Assembly: GCA_046050405.1 (NCBI GenBank)
Contig: JBJOPY010000290.1
Span: 1-6,152, forward strand
Source of the DNA: JADKCL01 sp046050405
GTDB lineage: Bacteria > Bacteroidota > Bacteroidia > J057 > JADKCL01
Length of the DNA stretch: 6,152 nucleotides
Reading direction: 5' to 3'
Below are positions 4,185 to 6,152 of the stretch, in pieces. How positions within the stretch are numbered: the first letter of the stretch is position 1; every line of letters starts with the position of its first letter. A program made the position numbers and the translations under genes. The notes under the pieces were generated by a model that worked only from the letters and a program-made list of their open reading frames with translations, was not told the origin of the DNA and did not search any database.

Positions 4185-6152
4185 GTGCTATACGTCTCAC
4201 AACGAAAATATACCGATGAGGAGCTGATCGCCCTCGGCCTTCACAAGTGCGTGATCGGCATCCCGGGCAGGCCACTTCCGATCATGGTCCCCAACCCCCA
4301 GGCCACCAATGCCGATGATGCCTATCGCCTGGAGGCCATTGAGGATGAAGTCCACCCGATCATCATCTGGTCACGCCGTCCCTACGATGAGGTGATGGGT
4401 CTGATTTACAGGCTCCTGCCTACGCCCAGCATGTTGCCGCTGTTTTACGAGACCCTGCAGCTGCTCCAGGTGGAAAACGACCGCCGCATACAGTTTTACA
4501 TCGGCAAGCATGGCTCCGGAAAATCCTTCCTGGGGAGATTGGTCGGTGACTTGCTCCACGAGGAAGGCCCCATCACCATCAACTGTGCCGACCGCGACCT
4601 GAATGAACTCCTCTTCGAGACCGTGCTGGATGTGGGTGCAAACCCGGATCTCTACTCGCGCATCAACGAGCGCATGAAGGCTGGCGCCATCAACCAGGCT
4701 TCCATCAACGCCCTGAAGGATGTGGTAGGTGACGCCTTCACCGATAAATACGGCCATCCCTGGATCGATTTCGAGCGAATCGGCAGCACCATCCTCGAGA
4801 AAGTCACAGACGAAAATGGTCTTGTCAAGACGGAAGCGGTCTTCAATGGTGCCAAAACCCATGAAGTCGTGGAGACCCTGCTTCGGATCGCCCAAGTGGA
4901 GGGCCTTGCGAAGGAGGCTACCTTCATGCCCATCAAGACGCAGCTGGGATTGCTGCCACGCGCCTGGAGTGAAGGGCGTGTCGTCCACCTGGAGGAATAC
5001 AACAAGTGTAAGGAAGGCTCTGACACCTGCTTGCACCCCGTCTTGCAAGTCTTCAATGGCGAGAATGTCAGGTGCCGCGTCTATGGAAGCGGTGGCATGA
5101 GCTTCGCCTTCGACAATGGCGAACGCTGGCCCTGCTTCTTCTGCTATCTGGACGGAAACATGCAGGCCGATGGCGTGGCTACACACACGCTCAGTGCCTC
5201 CGCAAACGACCGCATCCTCCCGAACATCATCCAGGACATGATCCAGGACGATTGGCAGCACCGTTGGTGTCAAATGCTCTGCGGACTGCCGGTCAAGATT
5301 CTCTATGAGAGCAAGCGCGACCAATGGGAGGCCAACCCAGAGGCGTTCACGGAATTCCTGCACATGCTGCGCGGGCTGGGAGGGGTGCCTGTACCGGAGA
5401 CCCACCGCCATTACATCGACCGGTGGGAGGACGTGCTGGACGCCACTGAGATCATCTCCAGGTACAACAATGCCTATGACCAGATGACGAATCCGAATTC
5501 ACAGGCATTTCGTGAAGGCAAATACCCGGAGCTTTTCACGGAGGTGGACGAAGAGTTTTACAACATGGCCGGTGGCTCCATGCGCCGCAACATCTACTAC
5601 TTCAAAATGGCGATGCTTGGCCGGCCAGCCACCAAGCAACCCCAAGAGAGCACAGGATACGATCTTTCCCAGGACTGGGCCCAGCCGCCGAAACTCAATC
5701 CCATCCGTTCTGAATACCATCCTGAGGAAAGGCTCGGGAGCTACATCGTGGAGATCTTTCACCGTGACATGGTTCGCCTCACCCTGGGAGTCGGCAAGGT
5801 CAACCTGTATATGCGCCTGAAGGTGCTCTTCGAGAGCCTGCGCATGATGCGGCCCGCCCTCAGTGAGGGCGTGAAAACCGGCGGTGTCTATCTCGAGGAT
5901 CTGCTCAACGGTGCCCCGCAGGGCAGCAACAGCAATCTCAAGACACAGGAAATCCTCTGCGAGCAGCTCCGGGCGGCTCGCCCGGACATCTCCCTCAGCA
6001 AGGACAACCATCACATAGTCACGCTCGACACCATCGCCAAAGGCATCGACAAGGCATCCAGGACGGCAGTTCCCACTGCGACGGATCCCCGGCTGAGATA
6101 CATCCTCGTGCAGCATTATGCCCCCCTGGTGAGCGTGGACAACATGCTGATG
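4185..6152 (+). CDS. Large MoxR/AAA_5-like AAA+ ATPase, 3' end outside the window
   Basis: The frame is open from GTG 4185 to the last base, giving 656 residues with no stop, so the gene continues right of the window. A perfect Walker A, GKHGSGKS, sits at 107-114 (K113, S114). Further on, LLPRAWSEGRVVHLEEYNK (256-274) has the layout of the MoxR/AAA_5 Walker B region, but with E270-E271 where Asp-Glu is usual. A sensor-1-like strand, CFFCYLDGNM (317-326), and LSASANDRILPNI with D342-R343 in the arginine-finger position complete a plausible AAA+ core. About 100 residues (149-246) are inserted between Walker A and Walker B. Residues 1-100 (start LYVSQRKYTDEEL) and everything after about 370 match no domain I recognise. 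No signal peptide or membrane segment is seen, so it should be cytoplasmic. Related ATPases remodel protein complexes, often with von Willebrand A-domain partners; any role here is inference. GTG 4185 is preferred because a full promoter match lies just upstream; in-frame ATGs at 4083, 4077 and 3987 are alternatives. Confidence 0.8.
   Translation, partial: MLYVSQRKYTDEELIALGLHKCVIGIPGRPLPIMVPNPQATNADDAYRLEAIEDEVHPIIIWSRRPYDEVMGLIYRLLPTPSMLPLFYETLQLLQVENDRRIQFYIGKHGSGKSFLGRLVGDLLHEEGPITINCADRDLNELLFETVLDVGANPDLYSRINERMKAGAINQASINALKDVVGDAFTDKYGHPWIDFERIGSTILEKVTDENGLVKTEAVFNGAKTHEVVETLLRIAQVEGLAKEATFMPIKTQLGLLPRAWSEGRVVHLEEYNKCKEGSDTCLHPVLQVFNGENVRCRVYGSGGMSFAFDNGERWPCFFCYLDGNMQADGVATHTLSASANDRILPNIIQDMIQDDWQHRWCQMLCGLPVKILYESKRDQWEANPEAFTEFLHMLRGLGGVPVPETHRHYIDRWEDVLDATEIISRYNNAYDQMTNPNSQAFREGKYPELFTEVDEEFYNMAGGSMRRNIYYFKMAMLGRPATKQPQESTGYDLSQDWAQPPKLNPIRSEYHPEERLGSYIVEIFHRDMVRLTLGVGKVNLYMRLKVLFESLRMMRPALSEGVKTGGVYLEDLLNGAPQGSNSNLKTQEILCEQLRAARPDISLSKDNHHIVTLDTIAKGIDKASRTAVPTATDPRLRYILVQHYAPLVSVDNMLM

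Noticed and set aside
3824..4219. Plus-strand open frame of 131 codons in the divergent intergenic region
   Set aside because: The product is Arg- and Cys-rich with no recognisable domain. It runs through the candidate AAA+ promoter and overlaps the start of the AAA+ gene. It has no promoter-like site of its own.
4371..5411. Minus-strand open frame of 346 codons inside the AAA+ gene
   Set aside because: The plus strand has Walker A and other AAA+ blocks over the same bases. The antisense product has no recognisable motif, and its openness follows from codon bias.
5499..6116. Minus-strand open frame of 205 codons near the window end
   Set aside because: Antisense to the continuous AAA+ reading frame, with no motif, promoter or family resemblance.
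1..6152. tRNA, rRNA, CRISPR, insertion sequence or prophage features
   Set aside because: Reading the gaps showed no T-loop or cloverleaf pattern, no spaced direct repeats, no transposase motifs and no terminal inverted repeats with target duplications.

Overview
The window reads as chromosomal DNA of a Bacteroidota bacterium of fairly high GC content (by eye somewhat over half G+C). Three things point there. The DnaN start (MNFIVSSSGLLKQL) and its MPVML-type C-terminus resemble Bacteroidota clamps. Genes lack clear Shine-Dalgarno sites and instead have A-rich leaders. Three transcription units are preceded by sequences like the phylum's TTG / TAnnTTTG promoter. The placement is inferred from protein and promoter style; no search was run.

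Layout: (1) 1-152 is a non-coding leader with a stem-loop and a candidate promoter. (2) 153-1275, plus strand, is a two-gene unit: an Sfp-type 4'-phosphopantetheinyl transferase, then a thioredoxin-fold lipoprotein whose signal peptide is encoded inside the last 98 bases of the transferase gene in another frame. (3) 1276-1429 is a convergent gap with two adjacent inverted repeats. (4) 3741 down to 1430, minus strand, holds dnaN (beta sliding clamp) followed 41 bases later by mqnC (radical SAM enzyme of futalosine-route menaquinone synthesis), probably one operon. (5) 3742-4184 is a divergent intergenic region with a promoter-like site facing each way and no convincing gene between them. (6) 4185 to the window end, plus strand, is a large AAA+ ATPase of MoxR/AAA_5 style. 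It is cut off by the window after 656 residues, with no stop codon.

How the genes relate: dnaN, mqnC and the phosphopantetheinyl transferase are housekeeping functions (replication, respiratory quinone, carrier-protein activation). The lipoprotein is probably a periplasmic thiol-disulfide protein. The AAA+ protein is the least explained part. It keeps a perfect Walker A and a recognisable MoxR-like core, but has a roughly 100-residue insertion between Walker A and Walker B, Glu-Glu in place of Asp-Glu in Walker B, and a long C-terminal region I cannot assign. Its partners, if any, would lie beyond position 6152.
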